Source: Molanna angustata (lineage: Eukaryota > Arthropoda > Insecta > Trichoptera > Molannidae). Taken from it: a stretch of 64,000 bases of DNA. Numbering within the stretch: position 1 is the stretch's first letter; each line of letters begins with the position of its first letter. The notes beneath the pieces are model-generated. The model did not search any database and was not told where the DNA came from. It saw only the letters and a program-made list of their open reading frames with translations. Below are positions 23,920 through 34,490 of this stretch, piece after piece. The stretch lies in the NCBI GenBank assembly GCA_963576475.1, contig OY754973.1:6787052-6851051 (forward strand), written 5' to 3'. Position numbers and translations under genes: made by a program.

Positions 23920-26781
23920 TTATGATATACGTCCGCACTCGCACCTAACCCTCTCCCGGAATTGATTATAAGAATGGAAAAATATATCTATATCATTAAA
24001 ACTTTCATTATATTGTCGACAAATTCGAGGGATAGTTGAAAACTTCCGATAGTTCGTTCTACAAACAGGAACGTGAAACAATTCGGGCCGTCTGGTAGTT
24101 CTTCCAGAAACTCTGAGTGGTATAAAGTTTATTAGTTCAGAAGAGTCAAAAAAATTGTTTATTACCTTATATAAGAGAGATTGATCGGCCATAATTCGTC
24201 GATTAACTAGTGTGTCAAATTTGTGAAATTGAACTGATTCGGAATATAAAGGAAAATATATGCGTAAACGAAAGTTGATATGTTTCAAATACTTCTTTTG
24301 TACTTTTTCGATTCTATTTATATGTTTTAGGTAGTAAGGAGACCATATTGGAGTGCAGTATTCTAAATGTGGACGTATGAACGTGGTGTATAACCTATGA
24401 AGTGTACTGACATTTTTAAATGGTTTACACAGGCGGATAATATACCCCAAAGATTTATAAGCTTTATTAACTATTATATCCAGATGTTTGTCGAACATTA
24501 ATTTTGAGTCAAGCGTAATCCCCAAATCTCTTATATGATCCACTTCTTCGAGCGTGTTATTGTGAAGCGTATAATTATATTTAATAATGTTTTTTGCACG
24601 AGTGAATGAAATTTTGTTACATTTTGAGATATTCAAGTCAAGTTTGTTTTGTTTGCAATATTGTGATAATCTATCCAGGTCACTCTGAAGTTTATGGCAG
24701 TCTGCAATTGAACGAATTTTTAAATAAACCTTCATGTCATCAGCATATGAGACATATAAGGAGTTTGTAAAGCACATGTAGATATCGTGAGTGTAAATAT
24801 TAAACAATAACGGTCCCAAGTGTGAGCCTTGTGGAACGCCAGATGGAATAAACTTAAAATTGGACCTGTAATTATCAATTTTTACTGACTGAGACCTGTT
24901 TTCAATATACGACACAAACCACCTGTGTAAGTTACCGTGTATCCCGACTAATTTTAATTTCTTAGCTAATATAACATGATCGACTCTGTCGAAAGCCTTT
25001 GAGTAATCTGTATATATTGCGTCAATTTGATATTTATCCTCCATATTAGATGATAAATATTCAGTAAAAATGAGCATATTTGATAACACGGAACGGTTTC
25101 TTAGAAAACCATGTTGTTGGTCTTGAATATATTTGATTATTACAGGATATACTTGATCATATGTAATACGTTCAAATAATTTACTAAAAACTGATAGTAT
25201 TGATATTGGTCTATAATTTTCTGCATTGTTCCTCGACCCCTTCTTATATATGGGAACTATGAGAGCCTCTTTGAATCTACTAGGAAATTTACCTTCGTTC
25301 ATAGATCTGTTAAAGAGAATGGTTAGTGGAAGTGCTAGCGTTTCGGCGCATTGAAGTATGAAATACGGAGGGATACCATCATTGCCCGGACCCTTCTTGA
25401 TATCTAAAGCTTGTAAGTATTTCAACATTTTGCTTTGATCAATGGTTATTACACCAATACCGTCATAGGCACGTCTGGACTCCAATTCATCACCAGCAGT
25501 CGTAAACCCAGCGGATGAGGTTGTAACAAAAGTAGAATTAAAATAATTAGAAAATAAGTCACAAACTTCCTCGCCACCAGTCGCTGATTCAGTTCCTAGA
25601 AATATTGTTTTAGGTATGTTTGTATTGTTCCGTCTACTTTTTTCGTAGGACCACAGTTTTTTGCAATTACTTTGTATACTATTCTCTGTGTCATCAATAT
25701 AACGTGAGTAACATTCACTCTGAACAGATTTTTGACGGGAACGGAGTAACGTGAATTCCAAATAATCAAGTTGATTGTTGTGTAATTTCCACCTTTTATG
25801 AGTTTTACGTTTTTCTTTGATAATTTTGATTAAAGCTGATGAATACCAACATGGAAATTTGTTTTTCTTAATGGTCTTTTTTTGTACATGTTTCGTAATT
25901 ATTTGTTTTAACGTATCATAAAAACAATCTACAGCTGCATCTAAAGAATCACATATCTGAATAAATGTCCAATCGGTATCGGATAGATGGACATTTATAT
26001 CGCTGTAATTAGCTTTTTTAAATAACAAAATATCTGTTGTGGTTTCTTTTAACGGGACTATATTACCTAAATGTAATTCTGTATTTAAAGTAGGATGATG
26101 ATCGTCTTCGTCTACTAATGGAGTACATCCGCGGGTAACAATACAATCAATGTTCGTGATAATCAAGTCTAAAAGTCGATTATTTGTATTAATTATATGA
26201 TTGTATTGATATAAACAAGTGTAGGCCAATGTATCAGCCAGTTGAGTATTGGGTGTGTTGCAAAGATTTTCTGGTTCTAAATAATTTGTGTTTGAGTGTA
26301 ATGTCCATCTTATGTCCGGCATATTAAAATCACCCATTACGAAAATAAAGTCATTAGGATATTTATCTCGCACAAAGCATAAAGAATTCAAGAAAGAGTC
26401 AACGGCCAATTCATATCCTGTTCCTTGAGGAAGATAAACACAGGCAACGTGAACATTTTTCCCATTAGTGAAGCTAGAAGCAGGCACAGTAACCCAAAGG
26501 CATTCGGCAGAGCATACAATATCGTCACGAGAGTATGCTTGTAAGTTTTTTTGTGCTATAATCATGACCCCGCCCCCTCTACGTTGTGTCCGGTCAGCTC
26601 TATCGCGTCTGAATATGTCATAAAGATTCACTGGTGCAAGTTCAGCATCATGAATTGTGCTCACAAGCCAAGACTCAGACACACCGAAAATGTTACATCC
26701 ATCATTCGATAGTATATTTTGGTAAAATGAATCAGTTTTTGTGCGTAAACCCCTACAGTTTTGGTACAAAATGTTAAACAT
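23920..26781 (-). CDS. LINE ORF2: endonuclease and reverse transcriptase
   Basis: An intact 953-residue frame. The N-terminal endonuclease shows LYQNCRGLRTK, VSESWL, MGDFNMPDIRW and DEDDHHPTL. The reverse transcriptase shows YRPISILSVFSKLFE, AIYTDYSKAFDRVDH, SGVPQGSHLGPLLFNIY and the catalytic YADD at plus-strand 24736-24747. The C-terminal thumb region (LYTTFIRPHLEYCTPIWSPY) is typical of CR1/jockey-like elements. No RNase H domain follows. The ATG (26781-26779) overlaps a TAA (26783-26781) of the preceding frame as TAATG, a stop-restart arrangement known from some LINEs such as SART1. Confidence 0.92.
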   Translation of the reverse strand: MFNILYQNCRGLRTKTDSFYQNILSNDGCNIFGVSESWLVSTIHDAELAPVNLYDIFRRDRADRTQRRGGGVMIIAQKNLQAYSRDDIVCSAECLWVTVPASSFTNGKNVHVACVYLPQGTGYELAVDSFLNSLCFVRDKYPNDFIFVMGDFNMPDIRWTLHSNTNYLEPENLCNTPNTQLADTLAYTCLYQYNHIINTNNRLLDLIITNIDCIVTRGCTPLVDEDDHHPTLNTELHLGNIVPLKETTTDILLFKKANYSDINVHLSDTDWTFIQICDSLDAAVDCFYDTLKQIITKHVQKKTIKKNKFPCWYSSALIKIIKEKRKTHKRWKLHNNQLDYLEFTLLRSRQKSVQSECYSRYIDDTENSIQSNCKKLWSYEKSRRNNTNIPKTIFLGTESATGGEEVCDLFSNYFNSTFVTTSSAGFTTAGDELESRRAYDGIGVITIDQSKMLKYLQALDIKKGPGNDGIPPYFILQCAETLALPLTILFNRSMNEGKFPSRFKEALIVPIYKKGSRNNAENYRPISILSVFSKLFERITYDQVYPVIIKYIQDQQHGFLRNRSVLSNMLIFTEYLSSNMEDKYQIDAIYTDYSKAFDRVDHVILAKKLKLVGIHGNLHRWFVSYIENRSQSVKIDNYRSNFKFIPSGVPQGSHLGPLLFNIYTHDIYMCFTNSLYVSYADDMKVYLKIRSIADCHKLQSDLDRLSQYCKQNKLDLNISKCNKISFTRAKNIIKYNYTLHNNTLEEVDHIRDLGITLDSKLMFDKHLDIIVNKAYKSLGYIIRLCKPFKNVSTLHRLYTTFIRPHLEYCTPIWSPYYLKHINRIEKVQKKYLKHINFRLRIYFPLYSESVQFHKFDTLVNRRIMADQSLLYKVINNFFDSSELINFIPLRVSGRTTRRPELFHVPVCRTNYRKFSTIPRICRQYNESFNDIDIFFHSYNQFRERVRCECGRIS

Positions 26782-27815
26782 TATTGATAAGATAAAATTA
26801 TATTATTAAATAACAAGTCAAGGGTATGCATTCGATTCAACAGGGTGTCACTTATAATAATAGATAATACGTAGAATATAATTAATACAAAAAAAAAATA
26901 TTGGAGGCCATATAGTGAGTGAATGTGATATTCGTGAATGTGACAAGTGTAAATAGAAAATGACAAATTCAACAAATCATTACTATGTTTTGTCTGATGC
27001 AATACATATGGTGTAGATATGTATAAAAAGGTTCTAATAAATAACATGTTTTTATTTATATGCATGTAAGTAAGTGTACATAATATGCATATTTTATTTA
27101 ATCTATGTATATTGATGAGAAATATATTTAAAGTAAGTAATAATGTAGGTTGAAAATATGTCATTATAAAATATTGAGGTGGCATACGATACAACCAAGT
27201 GAAAATATGAATGAATTGCATGTGAGTGATATGATATTGAATGTATAGTGTATAAGCACTATTGTAATAGTTGATGGTATTATCCGAGAATGACGAATGC
27301 GCACAGTCTACGCTACCTAAATTAATTAATATGATAAAATAAGAAGGAACACTTACCCATTTTTGACAGTTGAAACAATAAATATCAAAGAAATAATTAC
27401 GAATGATATTTGCATTAGTTATGTACATAAAAATCGAATCAAAGAACGTTATCCGAGAATTTATGAGTGCGAGCGGGACAGATATAGACTTATCGGTGCA
27501 GTCGGCATCGACAATAATGTTTACAGCAATATTGATATAACCAGTATTTCTCAACACGTTGGGACGTGGTCGGTGACAATTAATAAACATGAAAGGAATG
27601 AGTAAACTGGAGATGAGATAGATGATTATATGTGTGTGGTGAATTCGGGATGGAAAGAAATAGAATGGAATGACCGGAGAATCAGTGGAATCTGAGGGAG
27701 CTACGGATAGCAGGAGAAGTTGGCAACTGAATATTAGGCGATCTTGGTTAGGTCGTCCTCTCTTGAAACCAATATCGGTGGGGATGTTGTGTTCTTCCGA
27801 ACGTAAATCCGGCAA
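26781..27815 (-). CDS. third open frame between LINE ORF1 and ORF2, unknown
   Basis: About 344 codons stay open in the frame -1 to ORF1, overlapping ORF1's end by about 82 nt and ending in the TAA that overlaps ORF2's ATG. The translation is rich in Ile, Tyr, Phe, Leu, His and Thr, strongly hydrophobic, and resembles no LINE domain I know. The frame opens without an ATG (a TTG near 27815); the first ATG lies about 74 codons in. With the plus-strand base composition here I estimate about 20 stops would be expected by chance, so the openness needs explaining. It may be an ORF1 extension reached by -1 frameshifting, a separate small protein, or a compositional accident. Confidence 0.35.
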   Translation of the reverse strand: MPDLRSEEHNIPTDIGFKRGRPNQDRLIFSCQLLLLSVAPSDSTDSPVIPFYFFPSRIHHTHIIIYLISSLLIPFMFINCHRPRPNVLRNTGYINIAVNIIVDADCTDKSISVPLALINSRITFFDSIFMYITNANIIRNYFFDIYCFNCQKWVSVPSYFIILINLGSVDCAHSSFSDNTINYYNSAYTLYIQYHITHMQFIHIFTWLYRMPPQYFIMTYFQPTLLLTLNIFLINIHRLNKICILCTLTYMHINKNMLFIRTFLYISTPYVLHQTKHSNDLLNLSFSIYTCHIHEYHIHSLYGLQYFFFVLIIFYVLSIIISDTLLNRMHTLDLLFNNIILSYQ

Positions 27816-28642
27816 TTCTTCAACCAGACAAATTGATATTCCTTCTCCTTGGCAGTTGCTCGAGCAAGATGAAAAAGGTGCTTATTAGATTTAGTCAGGT
27901 GATCGCTTATGTAAATATTTTTGTCAGCACCAGGAAGTCCGCAACTCTTGGTAGATAAACCCTTTCTCATTTTAACGGCAGCAAGAAAGTTATTTTTTAA
28001 ATCGATATTGGCGAATTTCACTATTATTGATTTAGGATGTTGCGTGGTGGTGGCAGATGCTACTCTAGTTGAGAAATTTATGTCCTTTGTATCCAATGGC
28101 ACGTTGAGTGTGTTTGCAATTTTCAAGATTATATGATGTGTGTTTTCATCTTTAAGTTGAGGAATTCCTCTAATCTCCAAATTTTGCTGTCGACACCACT
28201 GCTCCCGATTGTTTGCCTCTTTCTCAAGTCTGGCAACTCTGGTGTGGAGAGAAGCAACCTCAATCTCCAGAGTGTCAATTTTATTTATTTTCTTTTCCAG
28301 TTCCGTAAATTTCGAGGCAAATGTATCCATCAGAGAATTATTGTAATTAATGGATTTCTTTAAGTCCGCCATTTCGCAGGTTAACTCATTAACTTGAGTT
28401 TTAATACTTTTCAATGAGGATAGTTCTTCGTTCATACGTTGAAGTTCCCTGATAATGGAAGATTCACTGTTGATTCCGGGGATGGTTTTACATGATTGAC
28501 ATTTCCAGTTATTTTTTTTTTCCTGCGACAATTTACGAAAGTTAATTTCAGTGATACCTCCGCAAGCAAAATGATAGTTTTTGTTACAAATCTTGCAAAA
28601 AACTCCATCGGTAATAAGGGTGTTACACGTTGCACAATCCAT
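27734..28642 (-). CDS. LINE ORF1: PHD-like finger, coiled coil, RNA-binding-like domain
   Basis: 302 residues starting MDCATCNTLITDG. The first ~55 residues carry a C4HC3 zinc finger of PHD type (CATC, CKICNKNYHFAC, WKCQSC). A coiled coil follows at about 65-150 (heptads such as SKFTELEKKINKIDTLEIEV and ARLEKEANNREQW). From about 150 an RRM-like fold as in L1/CR1 ORF1 proteins follows (QQNLEIRGIPQ, KSIIVKFANIDLKNNFLAAV, YISDHLTKSNKHLF). Such proteins trimerise and package the element RNA in the cytoplasm. It is intact and ends DDLTKIA, upstream of a 950-nt gap before ORF2. Confidence 0.85.
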   Translation of the reverse strand: MDCATCNTLITDGVFCKICNKNYHFACGGITEINFRKLSQEKKNNWKCQSCKTIPGINSESSIIRELQRMNEELSSLKSIKTQVNELTCEMADLKKSINYNNSLMDTFASKFTELEKKINKIDTLEIEVASLHTRVARLEKEANNREQWCRQQNLEIRGIPQLKDENTHHIILKIANTLNVPLDTKDINFSTRVASATTTQHPKSIIVKFANIDLKNNFLAAVKMRKGLSTKSCGLPGADKNIYISDHLTKSNKHLFHLARATAKEKEYQFVWLKNCRIYVRKNTTSPPILVSREDDLTKIA

Positions 28643-28700
28643 TTCTTCCGATAAATTTGGGAACTACTGAAGATTACTGTCAAGGTGATATGTACAACTT

Positions 28701-30938
28701 GCTATCGAAATGCACAACACTTCACAATAATTGAACGGCGGTAGTTTTTAAATACCTATTAAGTAATGTCAATAAACACAGTAAATTTAAATTGGATATT
28801 TTAAACACAATGAGTGTATAAAACTGTTTACCAGTATCTGTACGGATATAAAAGAAACTTATTTACACGTTAGAATGTATTTAACACAAATAATTAGGCA
28901 AAAACAGTCTAAAATTGTAATAATTGTTGGAGTGAAAAGAATACAACTGTCACAACTGAATCTATAACTGAGTTTAAGTAAACAACGGTATAGTTTTCCT
29001 GGATATACATCACTAACATATTAATGTCACAGCTCTGTTATCAAACCGTGCTCGTATTGAGAATCAAATTACTTAAAACTGATTATTAATTACACAACAG
29101 TAATTTGAGTTGATTTAATCGCCATTTTGATAGCAAAAAGAAATTGATATTAAGCAAATTTTAGTTATTTTCATCAAGTCACGTATCAAAACAAAAAAAT
29201 GATTAGATACATAAATCGTGCTAAAGTTAGTCACAGTTCGTTTGGATGTCATAAACAAAAATATTGTAATTTTATATCTTTATTGAATTATGTCTGATTT
29301 CGAAACCATTCATTCTCATTCAAAACGGATTACAGATAGTTTTTGGTTTTAAATATGACATAATAAACTCCAATATTGACTGTACAGACCTAAAAATTAT
29401 TAACTTTACCATACCAAACAGACGAACAAGGCACACTTCAGCGTTCTTTTTAGACAGTAAAAAATAACTCGCCATTGTATCGATGCCTTACCGCATATAA
29501 TAATTTGGAAAGGATCAGGTCCGCTTAGTGAACGCTCCAAGCCGTTCATAATGACCGGAAACAAACGCTCGAAAGACACTCTGTGGCGTTCAGATTGAAC
29601 GTCGTGTGTACGCACCAAACGCTCGGTAAAGTTGTCGGGTGAAAAACGCTCTGATAGTTATGGTATCTGTTGACTTCTATTTTATCTGTGGAACTTCTAT
29701 TTTATCTGTAGAACTTCTATTTGTTTCTGTGGAATCTAATATGTCAGTTGTCATCAGTTGACATTATTTACGATGACAATATGCTTTGCTTATGCATATG
29801 CTTTGTACCTAACTATGTAAGGATTTGAAATGAATAAACAAATAAATAAATAAAATAAAATATGCATTCATAAAGAGGTTAATTTATAAAAATATCATTA
29901 AACAATTTCCAATAAAAGGTCAGAGATCATTATTTACACCCAATTGTTGTCTTTCGATGAAAATATTATCCAAAAAGAGACATGTATGATACATAAATGA
30001 CATTTGACATTTAAAACACCCGATGTAGCGTTCAGATTGAAACGCCGCTCGAAAGCGTTCAGGTAAGATTGGTGTGAAAAACGCCATAATCTGCAACTTC
30101 AGGAACATTCGACGCCCTACGTCGAGCGTTGAATCTGAAATCTGAACACAGCCCTGTAGATGTATTGAAAAAAAGGCTTATAAACAAAGGTCTATAATGA
30201 CTCGCCATTCAGAAGAGCAACTTCCGGTCTGTGATTCACCACTCTTGTGTCCACACATCTCTTGCAAAGAATCAAAGTATCGTTGTAAGACAGGAAACTG
30301 CATTTACCTATTAAGGTTTTAAACCATTCTCACGCTCGGAAGATATATTCGTTCTTTTGTTTAGATAAAAATTAATAATCTTTTTTTTACGATTTGATAG
30401 TTGTTCCCTGGATTCGTTCGTAATTTAGGTGTTGATGGCTGTTAGAATCTTGAAAATAACAGTTATTATTCCTTTTATAACTAAAAAATACTTATCAAAT
30501 TACAAGTAATTAGATTTAATTTTGGTCAGGTTAACGACAGTAGGCTCTTATCTTTAACCAATTATTAGACGATATTATATAATTTAGCGCATTTGATTCA
30601 ACCATTGTTCTTAAAGTATAGACTATCTAATCATTACAAAACTATTCATATTTTATTGAATTATTTTTTAACAAATATAAAGATTTGAAATATTCCAATA
30701 CATAATGTTCACATTAAAATAAATTGTCATAAATTTTATAACCTTACAAATTCTTATGCTTCATTCGCTGAACTATGTATTTCTATGCAATCAAAATTCG
30801 TTAAATTTTATTATGTCTGCAATCGCAAACAATTGAGTTAGTTAGGAGAGCATTTTTCAATGTGTTGATTGATACGGCTTCTAATTTGTAGAATTCCGTA
30901 ATAGAAAAAATATTCATTCATAAAATATGAACAGTGTT
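28701..30938. other. noncoding; GAACGCT-rich mobile-element-like block at 29420-30150
   Basis: No gene recognised. Two blocks (about 29480-29655 and 30020-30155) share motifs GCGTTCAGATTGAA and GGTGTGAAAAACG/GGGTGAAAAACGCTC, with repeated AACGCTC in both orientations, enclosing AT-rich sequence. Three copies of GAACTTCTATTTTATCTGT lie at about 29670-29730. This resembles the subterminal repeats of a non-autonomous DNA transposon, but I could not pin the termini. Confidence 0.4.
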
Positions 30939-31035
30939 TAGTTTGTCAACCGTCGATCGTTTCGGCTTATAAGGCCATAATCAACTGGTCGATTGTGACC
31001 CTATAATCCGAAACGTTTGTCGGTAGACAAAATTA
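30939..31035. repeat. imperfect inverted repeat (fold-back)
   Basis: Left arm 30939-30973 (contains CGATCGTTTCGGCTTATAAG) and right arm 31001-31035 (contains CTATAATCCGAAACGTTTGT) are imperfect reverse complements, roughly 80% by eye, with a ~27-bp loop. It may be an internal hairpin of a degraded retroelement. Confidence 0.55.
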
Positions 31036-31439
31036 TTTAATTTGTAGAATAAGTTGATATTTTTTTCTAATCATTATGAGTTAGGTATGTAACTGAAATA
31101 CCATTTTTTTTTAATTGATTTAAAAAAATATAGTGGAATAATTAAATAATGGGTTCAATTCTGAAGATTAATGTCATTTAAAACAAAACTGTATTCACCA
31201 GAACTGTCACATTAAACTATATCCATTTTATAATACACTATTGATATTCTTTTGTCATTTTAATTTAATTTGTTTTATTCAATCTTCAGAATAACTAAAA
31301 AATAAGTGAAATGAATAAATTTTATATTAGTGCATTAAAATATTAGTGCATTTTCAGAATTGATAATATTAAAAATTAAACGTAAAACTTATTGACGTAC
31401 TTAATTTTACTAATTTTATCTCTTTCCAATCCGGGCGGG

Positions 31440-31655
31440 CACGCACCTCTGGATTTTTAAAAAATCTATGTGCTGATTTATATCACTAGCTATGTGTAGC
31501 CATGATCCAATTCGTCTGGTTCCCCTTTCTAAGGGTTGCAAAGGTCAGATGGCAGTCGCTTCAATGTAATAACCAGACTCGCCAATTCCAGGATCATGGT
31601 CAAAGCGTACCCCGATAGAAACGGGACAAAAGCGCTAAGGGGAAAGAAAGAAAGA
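31440..31655 (-). mobile_element. LINE 3' tail fragment
   Basis: Read on the minus strand this contains CATGATCCTGG, GAGTCTGGTTATTACATTGA, GCGACTGCCATCTGACCTT and GGGGAACCAGACGAATTGG. I recognise this block as a common 3' end of Lepidoptera LINE copies. No coding part is attached. Confidence 0.55.
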
Positions 31656-33570
31656 TATCTTTTAAGATAAGACATCATATTCATTGATAATAAAAAAAAT
31701 ATGTACCTAATTAAATTATCATTTGAATAAAAAATTGACAATTACAATAAATTATAACTATTGCCAAATCGCATTATTAAACTAATTATGTACAGTGTTA
31801 GCACGTCTATTATAATTTTTGACAATTACTAATAGAGGTTATTTTTACCACAAAAAAAACAATGTATTGATGTGTGTACGTACATACAATGTACGGTGTA
31901 TGTGATGTTATAAACTTGAACTTTATTTTCACGATAGACTCGGAGAATTATTAATACGAGATATCCATCTACGTTCGTGGGAAAATGCCGTCAGAATAAA
32001 CGAACCGTATCGATACGACTCTAAAAGGAACTTTGCTTTCGGTACATGCTTACATTAATTTAATGCAGCTTTGTACAGATAAGACGATCATTTGTACGAT
32101 AAAAGTCTATCCGAAGAATTATTCTGATTGCTATTAAAATTTCTTCAATATTTCAAAGGTAAGTTTTTTTAATAGTGACACTTTAAAACCGTCGATTTTC
32201 TCATACTCTGAAGCGTTGAGGTAAATGATAATTGTCATTTTCACATAAGTTTTTATTATACGTAATTCTTATTAACATCATGACATAATGTTGAATTACG
32301 AAACATATGTTGTCACTACTCGAAAATATAATATCTTACTTTTAAGTATTTTTTTCATCTGCGAAATTTGCAATATTCTACTTTTATTGTTTTTGTTTAA
32401 TCTATTGTAAAGTAAATTTTGAGTCTATTGTAGAGTAAATTTTGACCAGAACTCTCCAAAGATACGAAGAGAACAGTTTTTAGACAATAGAGAACAGTTT
32501 ATTTTTACATATTTATTCTATTGAGCGAGTTTTTTGAAATTATATTTATTAAATTTATTTTTTTGTTATATTATTTTTAATGAAACACTTTTTTAATTGT
32601 TTATTGTAAATATCCAAAGAACAATAAGGCCTACAGCGTAAATATTTTAAAAACACTATTAAGTTTTTTACTTTCTGAATTTTTGAATTGCTTTGCTATT
32701 AAAAATACCTCATAATTTTAATTTGTTTTCACTTAAAAAATATTGTATGTCACAGATATTATGATATACAATATTTTTTCGTGTTTCATGCATTAGAAAG
32801 TAATAAATTTGCACATACCGTATTTTATCATTTACCTACGTATTATTTATCTATTCATTTTACTTCATGTACAATAATGTGTACAATGGTGGTGTTACCA
32901 CCATCTATTAGTTTCTTGATATAGATATTGTTCATAATATTAATTTGTATGATTCATATGATTTCTCTCATTTTTTGTCAATACGTACTATAATTTATTT
33001 TTGTTTTACTTTAAAGATTTTCGTCAATAACTTATACGTAATCCTTTTTATTTCAAAGTTGTTCTATTCTTTATCAATTGTATTCTTCACAAATCATATT
33101 TTCTGGTCTGGCCAAAAAACCAAAAAAAAAGGAAAAATTTAGGAAATCAGCATAACATGGTTACTTTTGTTTTGATTGTTTTCGTTGATCAATAATTTAC
33201 CATAATAATTTGACATAGCTAAAATAATATAACAGTATGATATGTAATATGATCAAAATAAATATAATAAACATCTAGGTATAAGAGTGGCGCTCGAATA
33301 ATAAATCTTACATTATTTTAGACTATTTTTATTTATTTTTTACTGTTTTCGATAATGTATTACGTACTTCGCCGATTCATCTCGTGTTAACAATGTAGGT
33401 AAAATCGAGTCTTGTTAAACGTAACCCAGATCTACCTATACTTTGGCTCTAGAAGTATGTCATCGGCCCCAGAGCCCAGACTCAACAGGCAGATGAAGAT
33501 AAATATATTATTATATTAGGTAGGTAGGTACATTATATATTATGTTGCTTTCTCGCATCTTCATATCACC
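31656..33570. other. noncoding; possible small noncoding exon ending 32158
   Basis: Mostly AT-rich. About 31940-32158 is less AT-rich and ends TTTCAAAG|GTAAGT, a strong donor match, with no ATG-initiated frame before it, so it could be an alternative 5' noncoding exon. Near 32730-32815 there is an inverted fragment of dispersed repeat R1. Nothing else was recognised. Confidence 0.3.
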
Positions 33571-33640
33571 TTGGACCAGGATTTGAACCGGTTCCTTTCA
33601 TCAAAAACACGGAGCAGGCTAAACCATCCGTCTATGTGGA
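33570..33640 (-). mobile_element. tRNA-like SINE fragment
   Basis: Minus strand reads a degraded box A region (GACGGATGGTTTAGCCTGC) and a clear box B GGTTCAAATCCTGG. It sits directly next to the minisatellite. It is too short and mispaired to be a tRNA gene. Confidence 0.5.
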
Positions 33641-33680
33641 AATAAAATTAATCAATAATATTCTGCTTGAGATTGTATTT

Positions 33681-34490
33681 GTGATCAGTCATGCTGAATA
33701 GATTGATGTGTCGTATTATATATTTGTGATCAGTCATGCTGAATAGATTGATGTGTCGTATTATATATTTGTGATCAGTCATGCTGAATAGATTGATGTG
33801 TCGTATTATATATTTGTGATCAGTCATGCTGAATAGATTGATGTGTCGTATTATATATTTGTGATCAGTCATGCTGAATAGATTGATGTGTCGTATTATA
33901 TATTTGTGATCAGTCATGCTGAATAGATTGATGTGTCGTATTATATATTTGTGATCAGTCATGCTGAATAGATTGATGTGTCGTATTATATATTTGTGAT
34001 CAGTCATGCTGAATAGATTGATGTGTCGTATTATATATTTGTGATCAGTCATGCTGAATAGATTGATGTGTCGTATTATATATTTGTGATCAGTCATGCT
34101 GAATAGATTGATGTGTCGTATTATATATTTGTGATCAGTCATGCTGAATAGATTGATGTGTCGTATTATATATTTGTGATCAGTCATGCTGAATAGATTG
34201 ATGTGTCGTATTATATATTTGTGATCAGTCATGCTGAATAGATTGATGTGTCGTATTATATATTTGTGATCAGTCATGCTGAATAGATTGATGTGTCGTA
34301 TTATATATTTGTGATCAGTCATGCTGAATAGATTGATGTGTCGTATTATATATTTGTGATCAGTCATGCTGAATAGATTGATGTGTCGTATTATATATTT
34401 GTGATCAGTCATGCTGAATAGATTGATGTGTCGTATTATATATTTGTGATCAGTCATGCTGAATAGATTGATGTGTCGTATTATATATTT
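33681..34490. repeat. 45-bp minisatellite, 18 identical units
   Basis: The unit begins GTGATCAGTCATGCTGAATA and is 45 bp; 810 bp equals exactly 18 units, which look identical by eye because the lines repeat exactly every 180 bases. Since 45 is divisible by three and the minus frame has no stop, the minus strand shows a 15-residue repeat (MTDHKYIIRHINLFS). This is a consequence of the repeat and I do not treat it as a gene. Confidence 0.95.

Larger units (their letters stand above)
23586..28700 (-). mobile_element. CR1/jockey-superfamily non-LTR retrotransposon, antisense
   Basis: Minus-strand LINE. On its own strand the order is ORF1 (28642-27734), a 950-bp segment holding a third open frame, ORF2 (26781-23920), a ~300-bp 3'UTR and an (AAATAAAAT)n tail near 23620-23588. 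ORF2 has endonuclease and RT but no RNase H. ORF1 has an N-terminal PHD-like finger, a coiled coil and an RNA-binding-like domain, an arrangement found in CR1-group elements. The 5' boundary is uncertain: no convincing target duplication was found. It lies in the same probable host intron as the I-like LINE, in the opposite orientation. Confidence 0.8.

Noticed and set aside
23586..28765. AGTAATG on both sides of the CR1-like LINE as a target duplication
   Set aside because: Only seven AT-rich bases match and the right-hand copy is not at an independently defined 5' end.
33648..34457. 269-residue open frame on the minus strand made of a 15-residue repeat
   Set aside because: It is the translation of the 45-bp minisatellite. 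The period is divisible by three, so any stop-free phase stays open. No other coding evidence.
33676..34490. CRISPR-like array
   Set aside because: Units are contiguous with no variable spacers, and the genome is eukaryotic.
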